Shown: piece by piece, positions 33,376-44,193 of the stretch | How positions within the stretch are numbered: the first letter of the stretch is position 1 | Layout of the letters: the number at the start of each line of letters is the position of its first letter | From: Hirsutella rhossiliensis | Lineage: Eukaryota > Ascomycota > Sordariomycetes > Hypocreales > Ophiocordycipitaceae | Reading direction: 5' to 3' | Assembly (NCBI RefSeq): GCF_020360975.1 | Contig: NW_025408667.1 | Location: 806,001 to 870,000 of the forward strand | Length of the DNA: 64,000 bases | Translations under genes and position numbers: made by a program | Notes under the pieces: model-generated | Databases searched by the model: none | What the model was told of the DNA's origin: nothing | The model's input: only the letters and a program-made list of their open reading frames with translations

Positions 33376-35572
33376 ATTCTCGCAGCACGAGACGTCAAGC
33401 CGCCGGCATCCATGTAAAGAGATGTCGCCAGCTTCAGAAGCCTTCTTGCTTCTCCGGCCAGACCGACTCCTGCGTTTGGCTGCGCGCCTAATTGCCTTCC
33501 GCTGCAGCCTGCGACGGCCCAGGCCCAGGCCCAGGCCCAGCTGTGTGAGCAGCAGACTCAAGTAGGACGAGGCTGCAGGACAGCGGCGTGGTCGGGATGC
33601 TTATTGGCGGCCTGGGAAAGCCACGCCGGTAAGCAATGAATGTGAGATGCTCTCGCCCCCGCCTCGCGCCTCCCCCTCTCCTCCACGGCCTCTCTCCTTT
33701 CCACACATGTCCCGGTTTGGAAATACAACGCCGCCGGGGGGGACGGTATCGGCCCTGTTATCGACTTGAGGCTTGGAAGGAGTCGGGCCTTGGAGCTGGG
33801 CCAAGAGAAATCCCGTATACGGTATGTACTCTGCAAGTAGGCGGCTGATGTGAGAATCCAGCCCTCGGAGCAGTTAAGGCATAGGCACCGAGCTGTTCCT
33901 GCGCATCTGAGGAGGTTGGAGAGTGACTGGGCACAGGGGAGAGACCAAGTCGAACAAACATATCTCTGCTTCGCATTTCGTGCTTTGTACACAATGCCTA
34001 TTCGTGCGTATTGGACGAATCCCATGTATTTGGTGCTCAAGCGCAGCTGAACTCATGTTGCCGCGGCTGAGGGGAACCGGACAGGCGCAGCAGAATAGGG
34101 TTGCGTCTGCCGAGAGATCCTAGAACACGGGCTGCCGAAACTGACGAATAGGGGAAAGGATGGATAAATCGATCAACATGCGAGGTCAGCGGGCCAGCTG
34201 ACCGGGAGTGCGCGTGGACCTGCATCGGTGAGGGGAACGAAGGAGATGACTTCGGGGTATCAATCCTGCCAGGATCAGAAATGCACCCCGGCACTGGGAG
34301 CAAGGTGGCCCATCAAGAGGGTGCCCCGACCTGTCACAGCCCCTGATAATCTAGGGTCGGACGCAGCTTGTGGACGATCAAGACGGGGAGCTCACCCGCA
34401 AAGCGTCAAGGATAGTTCGGAATCTGAGCCTTACAGTTTGCTCCAAAAATGAAGAGCGCGTGTAGAGTATATACAGAATGTGTATCTATACGTAGGATCC
34501 GGGGCTGAAATGATGGCACAGAAGCAGCCAGCCGGGACAGGGCGGCGCTCGTGGGGGCCAAGGCTGGGCGTGCAGATATTATTGACCAAATGACCTGACA
34601 TCCCTTAACATTGGACGGAAAATGCAACGCGCTGGACAGTGCTGGCCTCATACTAGCTCGTCAAAAGAAGCCATCGCGCCTACTTGGCCATCAGAAATGC
34701 CGCGTTGATCATCGCCTGCTGGGAGCACTGCGGGTACCAGGCTCCCGAACAGCCTACATACCGGGTTATAAGCTTCGGGGATCAATTGAAGCAGCAAGAC
34801 ATCCAAGACCTCGCCCCTGAATCCGGGCTTGACAGCGGTACACGATGTTGCCGTGAGGTATATCATACACCCAGGTCAGAGCTCAATGATGGTACATATA
34901 GTGACGAGCTTTAGAACTTTACTTATTTCGTATTAGGCAGAAGGATAGGAAAGGCTTTCTATTCAAGTGAGCCATGTCTAGTTCCGTCCAGTGCACCTAC
35001 ACGTATATCATCAACGTGAAGTCGCATGCTAAGGTCTTGGGTTGGGATCGGCCCCCATCGAGAAAGCCCACAGATATTACCGGTTATTCAAGGAGTGGCT
35101 CAGGGCCGGGGCATGTCAGTGCGCAGGAGCGGAGACTGGCCGAAGAATACTTCGCAGTGGAATCATGCACGCATTCAAATGCGAGTTCCTTCCTGCGCGC
35201 TTCCCGGGTTAAGAGCGAGAATATCCTGCAGATCAGCCGCCCATTCCAGAACGGCGTATGCTGTTGGGAAAGAATGCACAACATGGACGGCACATGCACG
35301 ACGCAGGGAAGACCAGGTTTGAACATAGAAAAAGAATTTATTCGTTAATACATGAGATGTAAGATGAACTATTAAACGCCATGTTCAACTGCCGCGTCCG
35401 TTAAAGCACCTAAAATAGATCGCGGCCTAATTAATAATGGTATCACGTGCGTAGTCCAACCAGCCATTTAATCGGCAAAGAATCTCGGTCATTATGGTCG
35501 ATGGCTTCTGGTCGAACTGCCCTTGTTGAAGAGAAAAGGGGAATGAACTCCATATCGTAGCGCCGCTTCGCT
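33376..35572. other. Long intergenic stretch, no gene recognised
   Basis: A short GGCCCA microsatellite occurs near 33517-33540. Otherwise there are only short frames without motifs. AT content rises after about 35340. Confidence 0.5.
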
Positions 35573-35890
35573 TACATGAAAAGGGCCATGGCAACAACGC
35601 CGGCAAGGACGTTGAAGGCAACGGTGACGCGGCCGGAGGCGCCGGCGACGGCGTTGGGGCGAGTGGAAGGGGCGGTGCCGTTGGCAGGGCGGCCCTGGTT
35701 CCCGGCCGGCGGCCGGAGGCGGGGGCAGCAGCGGAAGAGCCAGGGCAGCCAGCGAAGGGGCAGCTGCTTAGAAACCTAGACGGTGGCCTGGGCCTAGACG
35801 GCAAGGATAGCGTTAGGGGCAAGGGCCTACTTGGGAGCGGAAGCAGGGTCGGAGCTAGGGGCTTATATCAAACTAATAAGGCCAGTCGAG
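35573..35890 (-). pseudogene. Decayed GPI-anchored-protein-like 3' end
   Basis: On the minus strand a frame ends GRVTVAFNVLAGVVAMALFM followed by TAA. A polar Thr/Pro/Asn-rich spacer (NGTAPSTRPNAVAGA) precedes it, the usual structure of a GPI-anchor signal. Upstream, around 35760-35840, another frame reads NAILAV, stop, AQATV, stop, VSKQ, where both stops are TAG next to surviving CAG codons, as expected from C-to-T change. The frame also shifts between the two parts. It looks like a surface-protein gene end destroyed by mutation. The parent family is not identified. Confidence 0.4.
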
Positions 35891-36339
35891 GGCATTAAGA
35901 AGAACAATAGCAAGTTAAATAGAAGGGAAAATAATGTCTTAGGAGGAAAAAGTGGTATAAGCATTTAAATAACTTTTCCTCCCCCTCCTATACATAGAAT
36001 GCTATAGAGATACCTACCTAGCTAACTTAGCCGCGCGACGTATACCAGCGCTTACCCAGCTTACCTAAGGTCGCGCGATTGGCCGTCCGGGTCCCTGACC
36101 TCCGAGCTCCGTGGGCCCTCGGCTGACTCAGCGCAGTTTCGGACCTTGAGCACCTCTCGACACCATCCTCCCTTTCTGTCTTAGCCGGCCATTTAAATCC
36201 ATCCTCGACCCGAGATCGCTTCCCCGTCCACAGCCGAAAACATCACCACGGTACATCGCGACAACCAATCTCTCAGCACCCATTCCCGCAAACAGAAGCC
36301 ACCTCGCCGACCTCGCAGCTAAATCAGTCTTGAGACGCC
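35891..36339. other. AT-rich decayed DNA and PET117 promoter
   Basis: 35890-36040 is rich in CTAG/TTAG/ATAG words, typical of repeat DNA mutated C-to-T. From about 36060 the sequence becomes GC-rich and is the probable PET117 promoter and leader. Confidence 0.5.
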
Positions 36340-36698
36340 ATGTCGCGCGCCTCCAAACTCACCCTCGGCGCCACCTCCCTCTTCGCCCTCGGCACCATCG
36401 CCTTTGTCCACTTCCAGCAAAACGCCGAGCAAGCCGTACGCTCCCCTTGATGCTCCTCCTCTCTCCTCTCCTCCCGCCACAGCACGCGTCTAACGTATGA
36501 CATGCCGTAAACCCATTCCCCAAATTCCAGGCCATGCACGAGGGCGTCGTCCGCGACATGGAGCAGCAGCGCGTCAAGCGTGAGCGCCAGCTCGACTTTG
36601 ACATGCAAAGGGCCCTGGAGGACGAATACAAGCGCCACCAGACCGTCCACGACTCGGTTTCAGAAGCTGGCAACAAAGCACAACCGCCCCCGACATAA
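36340..36698 (+). CDS. PET117: Pet117, cytochrome c oxidase assembly factor
   Basis: Exons 36340-36435 and 36531-36698 (intron 95 bp) encode 87 aa. The N-terminal half is a membrane-anchoring segment (SKLTLGATSLFALGTIAFVH). After the intron comes the family hallmark HEGVVRDMEQQ followed by a charged helix (RVKRERQLDFDMQ). Pet117 is a small mitochondrial protein that acts with Pet191/Cox15-related factors in assembly of complex IV. Size, order and the VHFQQ...MHEGV junction all agree with the family. The 3' end faces RPB2 across 304 bp. Confidence 0.93.
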
Positions 36699-37002
36699 AA
36701 GCCTCAAGCCCGACGGCACCAAACCCACTCTCACCTCACCACATGCCCTGCTCAAGACCCGTATGCTCTCAGGGCGGCGCACTTGTTTGCATCGCCCTTG
36801 TATGATATCCTGATATTGGTACAATCCGCCGCCTGGGAAGCAGTGCAATATAGCCGTAAAACAACAGAATGGCCAGCCAGAGCCTACAGCCGTCCCCGCC
36901 CGTACGCCGTCTCTCCCGGGGCTAGGCTTCCTCGCGATTTCTCCGCCCCATATCCTTTCATCATTCCATTCACCCGAGCCGCCACGCCACCGCTCCTGCG
37001 TC
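36699..37002. other. Short convergent spacer PET117-RPB2
   Basis: The 304-bp spacer between two stop codons must hold both polyadenylation regions. No other feature is seen. Confidence 0.5.
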
Positions 37003-40000
37003 TTATCTGATGGACGCGCCAGAACGGTTCGTGAACAGCCTCGCCGCAATGTTCATGGACTGCAGCTCCTGGAACAAGAGTTTAGCGGCATACGGGATGT
37101 GGATCTGGGCAATCTTGGTCTTGTTCTTGCAAGGCCGGCATTCAAACGATTGCTTGGAGAGGTTCCTGCAGGCAAATGTTAGCTCAGGAGCCCACGCACA
37201 CGCAAAGAAAGGGTTAGACGTACGCTATCGGGGTCATGAGTCCGCAGATTTCGCAGACGTGGACTCGGAACGCATCCGACACCTCAAACAACCGCTCCTT
37301 CAAAAAGGCCGCTGCGCCGTGGGCAATCATGCAGTCTCTCTCCATTTCTCCGAACCGGAGACCGCCGTCACGCGCACGACCCTCGACGGGCTGTCTCGTC
37401 ATGATCTGGACCGGGCCGCGGGCGCGGGCGTGGATCTTGTCGTCCACCATGTGACGAAGCCGCTGGTAGTATGTAGGCCCAAAAAAGACCTGCGCCCTCA
37501 GCTTGCGCCCCGTGTGTCCGTTGTACATGATCTCGAAGCCACGTGACTGGTACCCGTGCTTCCGCAGCAGCTCCGACACCGAATCGACCGTCACGTCGGT
37601 AAACGGCGTCGCATCACCCTCCATGCCCTCCAATGTGGAAACTTTACTAAGGAGACACTCGATCAAGTGAGCAATCGTCATTCGCGACGGAATGGCGTGA
37701 GGGTTGATGATGATGTCGGGCGTGAGACCCTCTCTCGTAAACGGCATGTCCTCTTGTCGGTACGTGACGCCAATGGTGCCCTTTTGTCCGTGGCGAGACG
37801 CAAACTTGTCGCCAATCTGGGGGATCTTGGTCGTCCGCACCCGCACCTTGACGTACTTGACATTGTCCGCGTTGACCGTGACCACGACCGAGTCGATGAT
37901 GCCGTTTTCGGTGCTGCGCAGCGGGGTTGAGATGTCGCGCCTCTGGTGCACGCTCGTCCTCGTCCCCAAGTCTTGGCTCTCTTGGTCGATCGGCGCCGTC
38001 TTGCCAATGATGATGTCCTCTCCGGAGACGCGGACGCCAGGCGCGACAATGCCGTCCTCGTCAAGCTTGTCGTATGTGCCGTGCTTCATGCGGAGCGTGC
38101 TCTGGTGGAAGGGCTTCTCAAACACCTCGGTATAGTTGAGGCCAACCTTCTTCTCCTGGTCCGAGTACGACCGGAAGAAGAGGCTTCGGAAAAGACCTCG
38201 GTCAATGCTGCTTTGGTTCATGATGACGGAGTCTTCTTGGTTGTATCCAGAGTAGCAAGCAATGGCCACAATCGCATTCTGGCCAGCGGGCAGCTCCCGG
38301 AACTTGAGGAACTCCATGGACCTGGTCGTGGCGAGCGGCTTCTGGGGGTAGTAGAGGATGTTGGACATGGTGTCCATGCGGCGGGAGTAGTTGGTCAGGA
38401 AGAAGCCCATGGCCTGTTTACCCATGGCGGACTGATAGGTATTACGAGGTGACTGCACGCGACGTCAGTGACACTACGACTCCCCAAGCGAGGGTGCAGC
38501 AGACTTACCTGATTATGATCCGGGAATGGAATGATGCTGGCGCAAATGCCCAGGATCATGCTGGGATGAATCTCGCAGTGGGTGTACATGTGAGTTGTCG
38601 GGTTGGTCCTCGTCTTGAGTCGCTTGTTCAAATCGTCGCCGGGATCCTCGTCCAGCGCGACGCCGGCCTTTTGAAGGCGGTACAGCTCCAGGTCCTCGGG
38701 AGTCATGCAGATCATGGACGTCTCCTCCTCCTCGGCATCCAGATACTCTACCGCTCCGACGCGGATGAGACCCTCCCAGCCAATCTTCGAGGAGCGGTTA
38801 GCGGGCGGCTCCGACTGCTCCTTGGCCAGCCTATTGACCAGGTCTTTGGTCAGAACCAGATGGCCCTTCTCGATCCCGTTGTCGGGATCGTCTTCCTGCT
38901 GCACGGTAAAGGCCGGTCGCATGACTCGTCCGGCATCAGAGAAGATCTTAAACTCTTGATCCCTGATTTCTCTGATGAGGGACACCTCGAACTGCAGATA
39001 CGACTTGCGCCGCGTGTCGAGCACTTGGCTGACCAGGTGCTTAGGGTCCTGGTGCACGCCCACCCAGGTTCCATTGACGAAAATCTTTGTGGCATGCGGG
39101 TATCGCAGGGGCTCGTATTCTTCCACCACCTCCATGCCCCGGTTGATCATGAACTCGATCAGAGGCTCCGAGGGAGAGCCGACACTGACATAGCACATCA
39201 ACGACAAGTTCTTGACCAGGCCGCAGGCCTGCCCCTCGGGGGTTTCGGCCGGGCAGACGAGGCCCCAATGCGTGTTGTGCAGCTGGCGCGGCTTGGCGAT
39301 TTTCCCGTCTCGGCCGATGGGGGTGTTGGTGCGCCGCAGATGCGACAAGGTCGAGGCAAAAGTGTAGCGGTTGAGCACCTGGGAGACACCGGCCGTCGAG
39401 CTCATGGCCTTTTTCTGGTCGCCCCAGTTGCCCGTTGCAAGCGAGTACTTCAGCCCATTAGACAGGGTGCCTGGCTTGATGCCCACTGCCAAATTGAAGT
39501 GCCTATTGCTCTCCACACAGCGTCTGAGGTAATTGGAGAGCTCCGTGTTCATCCGCCGAACGATGCCACGGAACAGCTTGGCCAGGAGGGGGCCCGCCAG
39601 GTCCAGACGCTTCTTGCCGAAATGATCACGGTCGTCTGGCTCTCGCCGTCCCAGCGCGCACTGTAGGAGCTTGTGAACCATGTAACCAAGGAAAAAGGCC
39701 TTCCGCGTCTCGCTGCCCTCGGACTGGGAGATGTGGGGAAGCGTCTCCTTTTGCAAGATGTCCTTGGCGACGCGCACTCGCTTCTCACGTCCCAGGCCAG
39801 CCTGGTCTCGATTGCCTCGCTTACCGATGAAGTCAAGGGCCACCTCTCGATCCTGGACACAGAAGGCCTCCTCAATACAAGGACGAAGCATTTCAAGCAT
39901 CTGACTATCCTTGCGGTCGTAGCAGATGTGGTTCAAAATGTCCTCGTCGGAGACAACGCCCAGAGCCCGAAAGACGATGGCGACGGGCAGATCCGACTTG

Positions 40001-40902
40001 ACAAAGGGAAGCGTCGTGTGGATAGTCTGGCCAAAGCCACCGCGAGCAGAATCGCCCTTGCCGTACAGCTTCAGCATGAGGCTGGAGATGAGCCGCGATC
40101 CCTTCTCGAGCGCACTTCGAATCTCGGCCGTGTAATTGAAGGGGCTGGGCTGGGCCTTCTTGAAGACCTGGACAATGTTGGCGGCCGACCGCTCCTGGGC
40201 GATGAGGACCTTTTCGCTGCCGTTGATGACAAAGTAGCCGCCTTGGTCGTAGGGGCACTCGTTGACCAGGAAGAGGTTCTCGTCCGACTCTTGGCTGAGA
40301 TGGCAAATCTTGGACTTGACCATGATGGGAAGCTTGCCAACGAAGATCATGTTTTTCCAGTCTGCGGGCTTGTTCGTATCCTGGTCTTCGCCGCTATCTT
40401 CTTCCTCCCAAACCAGCTTGGTGGGGTTCTCGCCGGTGCGTTTGTATTCATCCTGTTGGGCATCGTCCATGTCGCGTAGGGCCACCTCCTTCTCAATGGC
40501 GGCCGAGACCTTTTTGGTGATGTTAATATAGAGAGGGCTCGCGTACGTCAAGTTGCGGTCTCGGCATTCGTACGGCAGGAGCGACGTGACAGTGCCGTCA
40601 GTCTCGGAGATTGTAGGGCGAGAAACCATGACAGTGCCGAACTTGATTTCATAGCGACGAAGAGCAATCTTGCGGCCTGGCTCCGAGGGCGGGTTGGGCT
40701 GATCGAGGGTGATGGTCGAGTACTCATTCACGAGATCCTGAATCGTCGTCTGCGTAAACTCGTCGAATGAGTCAGTCTGCTGGGAGACGAGGCCCTTTGT
40801 CTCGAAGAATGACGAGATGACGGTCCAACAGTCCTCGGGCGTGATGCCCTCCTCTTCCTCGCCGTAGTTTTCGTAGTCGTAGTCATCCTCGTAGTCGGCC
40901 AT
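37003..40902 (-). CDS. RPB2: RNA polymerase II second-largest subunit Rpb2
   Basis: Exons 40902-38509, 38452-37224 and 37165-37003 give 1,261 aa. Introns are 56 and 58 bp with GTAAGT and GTACGT donors. An acidic Tyr/Glu-rich start is followed by the protrusion, lobe and fork. Diagnostic strings include [34 protein letters not shown] and [15 protein letters not shown] (hybrid-binding region), and the C-terminal zinc clamp CEICGL plus CRPCKNK, whose second half is in exon 3. Rpb2 forms the active-centre cleft of Pol II with Rpb1. Length and motif order match fungal orthologues, with no break. Because it is intact over 3.8 kb of coding sequence, it also serves as a check on base accuracy in this window. 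Confidence 0.98.
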
Positions 40903-42175
40903 GGTGAAGATGGACTAGAGCTCAGCGTCGGGTGTCGGAACGCTAAGCCTCGAGCTGTTGAGCGCTATCCCTCGCGAAGCTGGCCCTGGCAGTCGGCTTG
41001 CTGGAGGTTGTGACGTTCAAGGAGCTGTGCTGGGGGCGCCCTTTCGGCTGAGAAATCCAGGGTTGGGTCAGTGCTGGACCGGGCGCCTGGGGCACCGCGA
41101 TGGCATCGGCGAGCGCAACCTAGATGAAGGAGCGACGACGAGTGCGCGGTCGGGTGACTGGCGGACGGGCCAGCGATGGAGTCGGACTCGAAGACGTTTT
41201 GGTCGGATTTTTGTGTTTGTGACAGAGAGAAGCAAAGGCCAAACGGACGGGAAAGTGCTCTCGCTGTTTCGCGCGCTCTGCGGGAACCTCGAAGAGCTAG
41301 TCCTAAACTGGACTAGCACTTTGCCCCCCAGGTGGCGGGATTACCTAAGCTTCGCACCGAGCTCGCCCCTTATTGCCTTGAAGTTTACTCTGTAGCTGCT
41401 ACTCCGTAGCCTCGATCCTCATGCATCGATGGCCTCAACGCGAACAGGACAGGATTACTCTACCAAGTCTTGCCGTGTGTACGAAACTTCACGAGAATAT
41501 GCAGCTTCAGCTCAAGCCTTCGATGGAGATTCATCATTTGTCTTGCGCTAGACTCAAAACGCGGGATGCCGTCAACCGCATCGTCTCTTCATCACACTAG
41601 CTTCATCTAACCGTAACAGCTTCCTGTCTGGCCCACGCCAGAACCGTTTCCTCGCTGATGTCCTGACCGACTCGCATAATTGGCATCAACAAAACTGTAA
41701 GCCATCTGGCAGGTGATAGGTGCAGTGTTTCAGCTTCCTTCTCCACCAACTGTCAACCGTCAAAGTCGGTCGTTGGAAAAGAGCTCGACGCCGAATCCAG
41801 TGGATGAGCGAGTGCATCAGTAGCCTTCCTATTTATCTCCGCTCTTCTTTCCAATGCTGGGCCAAATGGATCGCATGGCCACTCAAGTCACCAGGCTTCG
41901 CAAGCGTCTTGCCGTCCGTCATCTGCGTCGGTTCCAGCAGTATCATGGGAGCAAACGACCCCAAGTTTCGTACTTGGAAATGGTTGGAGCCGTCTCTCTT
42001 CGACTGTTGCTAGAGCGGAGAAACTCGGCTTCTCGGGAGTACCAAAGTCTCATGGTCTGGAAACGACGAGAAGCCGTTGGGTCGATGGTGTCTCGGGTCT
42101 AGCCGTTGCCATGCTCCAATGCGCAAGCTTTGCCGCGCAAGTTCCAGATTTTCCATGCTCGCACCGGGCCACGAT
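40903..42175. other. RPB2 promoter and dioxygenase 3' flank
   Basis: The 1.27 kb between two tandem minus-strand genes has the RPB2 promoter at its left end. Small plus-strand frames at 41720-42100 show no conserved motif. Confidence 0.5.
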
Positions 42176-43600
42176 CTAGATGAGACAGATGCCGCCGATA
42201 TCGTCGTCCACCGTCCACGACCAGGCCAGGCCCTTGACATCGACATTTTCCTTGTCCACGGCGGAGGGGCCGAGATGGTCACCGCCCATCTTGCGTTTCA
42301 TGAAGCGGCGGGTCCATTCCTCGACGGCGGGCTCGCCCGTCTCGTCCCGGGCCTGCTTCAAAAAGGGGATCAGGGCGGTGCCGCCGGTTCCCTTTTGACT
42401 GCGGTCCCGTTTGGGGTTGCTGGACGCCGTGGCGAGGTTGAGGCGCTTGCGTGCGGCGGGTTCTCGGCTGCGGGATCTGCTGCGGGCGCGGGCTTCGCGA
42501 GACGGGTTGATGATGTAGCGGGTGACGATGGCGATGTGCTTGTCGCGAAAGGCGCTCAACATGGCCAGGCAGGCGTCGTAGGCCAGGCACAGGTCGCTGT
42601 CGTCGGGATGGCTCTCGACGTATTGGCGAATGTTGGCGACGCGCGAGACGTCGTCGAGGAAGCGCGCATGGGAGCCAGGCATGTATTTGCGCATGTCCTG
42701 GATGAAGTTGTGCCGCTGGTCGGCGGCGGCGTCGCGGGTGTCGCCGGTCGGGCGATGGTGGATGCCGAGGGCAATGTCAAAGAACTGGATCAGGCTGCTC
42801 TGGGCATTGCTGCCGCCGCTGTACTGGCGATGGGTCTGGGTGCCGGAACCGTCGTCGTACAAGACGCCCCGGGGCAGGCCGGCCTCGGCCATGTTCTTGG
42901 AGCCGGCAAGGAAGGGGCGGATGCGGTGGTAGAAGATGACGGGGTCGCAGCTCTCGTGCATGCGCTGCAGGAGCGTCGTCAGGTCCGTCAGGCGCTCGGC
43001 AAAGGCGCGGAGGCAGCGGGCGAGGACGGGCGAGTCGGCGCGGCGCGCGGCGGCCATGGCGGTCAGCAAGAGGGACAGGACGGGGGCGCCGCGGGCCTCG
43101 ATGGCGACGGAGACGAGGTAGAACCACGACTCGTCGATGGAGCCGGTAAAGGTGTTGAGGGTGGCCAGGTTCTCGAGGTTGTCGATGGGCTCGTCGAGGA
43201 ACAGGGGCTTGAAGTTCCACAGGCACACGGCGGCGTAGGTGGCGACGGGCGGCACCTGCAGCCGGCCGGCGATGGCGAGCAGCGGCACCGAGAGCGAGGG
43301 CGGCAGCCGGTCGGCGGGCTCGTCGCCGCCCCAGATGTAGGCGTGGGCGATGAAGCACAGCAGCGAGTATGCGCGGCGCCACTCGGCGTCGTGCTCGAGG
43401 CCGACGGTGGACAGGACGGGCAGGCCGTCGACGACGCCCCGGAGCCGCCGGCTGAGCACGGCGGCCTGCAGGTTGGCGGCGACGGCCTCCCACTTGTGGT
43501 AGTAGGGGTCGGGCAGCCGGGTCAAGGGCAGCGTCTCCGGCAGGAAGCCGTGCGTGGGCGAGAGCCCGTAGTCGTCGAGCGCGGGGATGGGCGGGAGCAT
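42176..43600 (-). CDS. BNA2: Indoleamine 2,3-dioxygenase
   Basis: This intronless gene encodes a 474-aa haem dioxygenase of the IDO family. It opens the indole ring of L-tryptophan to N-formylkynurenine, the first step of the kynurenine route to NAD+. The conserved core includes RPFLAGSKN, GLPRGVLYDDGSG, YSGGSNAQSSLIQFFDIAL, HRPTG and YMPGSHARFL. The proximal haem ligand by alignment with known IDO is His355 in FRDKHIAIVTRYI. A basic insert RARSRSRSRE (371-380) and a Lys-rich segment follow the core before the acidic end. Such C-terminal extensions are common in fungal paralogues. Fungi often carry several IDO copies, so this need not be the main NAD enzyme. The start Met is followed by PPIPALDDYGLSPTHGFLP, as expected. 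A Copia LTR lies 290 bp upstream. Confidence 0.95.
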   Translation of the reverse strand: MLPPIPALDDYGLSPTHGFLPETLPLTRLPDPYYHKWEAVAANLQAAVLSRRLRGVVDGLPVLSTVGLEHDAEWRRAYSLLCFIAHAYIWGGDEPADRLPPSLSVPLLAIAGRLQVPPVATYAAVCLWNFKPLFLDEPIDNLENLATLNTFTGSIDESWFYLVSVAIEARGAPVLSLLLTAMAAARRADSPVLARCLRAFAERLTDLTTLLQRMHESCDPVIFYHRIRPFLAGSKNMAEAGLPRGVLYDDGSGTQTHRQYSGGSNAQSSLIQFFDIALGIHHRPTGDTRDAAADQRHNFIQDMRKYMPGSHARFLDDVSRVANIRQYVESHPDDSDLCLAYDACLAMLSAFRDKHIAIVTRYIINPSREARARSRSRSREPAARKRLNLATASSNPKRDRSQKGTGGTALIPFLKQARDETGEPAVEEWTRRFMKRKMGGDHLGPSAVDKENVDVKGLAWSWTVDDDIGGICLI

Positions 43601-43884
43601 GGCGGCGGGCCACGGACTTGGGCTGGACTTGAGCTGGACTTGGGCTGTATCGTCTGAGCTGCCTGGTTGGCGAGAGCCCTCTGACTGACTCTAAGACGGG
43701 GAGAGGAAAGTAAAATGGCCAAGCTCGCGAAATGGAGCAGATATGGTTGGAAAATAGGTTAAACGGAGATGGGAAGAGGCGGAACTTTCCCCATGTCCGG
43801 AGGTCAAAAAATGTTTTTTTAAGAAAAATCAGGCCATGAGGGCGTTTATGGGTCTGGAGGGGAAGTTAAATGAATGTAAAGTCT
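43601..43884. promoter_or_regulatory. Dioxygenase promoter cut by Copia-2 insertion
   Basis: Only 284 bp of original sequence remain between the dioxygenase start codon and the AGAAG target duplication of Copia-2. It includes a poly-T/A run near 43808-43826. No TATA box is obvious. Distal promoter elements, if any, are now 5.8 kb away. Confidence 0.5.
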
Positions 43885-43889
43885 AGAAG

Positions 43890-44076
43890 TGTGGATAGGT
43901 TAACTGAGGCTCAGTTGGGTCTTTGATCGATGATCGTGTTGTTCTTGTTATTCTTCGCTATCTAGACCATGCTGTGAGGTTTGATAGGTTGTGCGCGTGT
44001 CGGGTAAACGTTGTTCCCTGCTGACGCACGTGATACCCTCCTGCGATGTGCGCTCTATCGTACAAATGATCAGACA
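43890..44076 (-). repeat. 3' LTR of Copia-2
   Basis: This 187-bp LTR (TGTGGATAGG...GATCAGACA) is identical to 49495-49681. The internal bases next to it read AAAGAGATGCCAG on the element strand, a likely polypurine primer. Confidence 0.95.
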
Positions 44077-44193
44077 CTGGCATCTCTTTAAGAATCGAAC
44101 AAAACGCACTAAACGTAACACCCAAACAACATGTAAAACGGGTATCTCAACACAAAGGAACAATCGATAGCAAGCTTAAATCAAAATCGTCAA

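Noticed and set aside
38449..39666. 405-codon plus-strand frame opposite RPB2
   Set aside because: It is a shadow frame in a highly conserved coding region.
42077..43657. 526-codon Gly/Val-rich plus-strand frame opposite the dioxygenase
   Set aside because: It is an artefact of GC-rich codon use in the real minus-strand gene.
10380..44000. Secondary-metabolite or other functional gene cluster joining protease, esterase, MFS, glycosyltransferase and carboxypeptidase
   Set aside because: No core biosynthetic enzyme or pathway regulator is present and genes are separated by 1-3 kb with mixed roles. A shared pathway is not supported.
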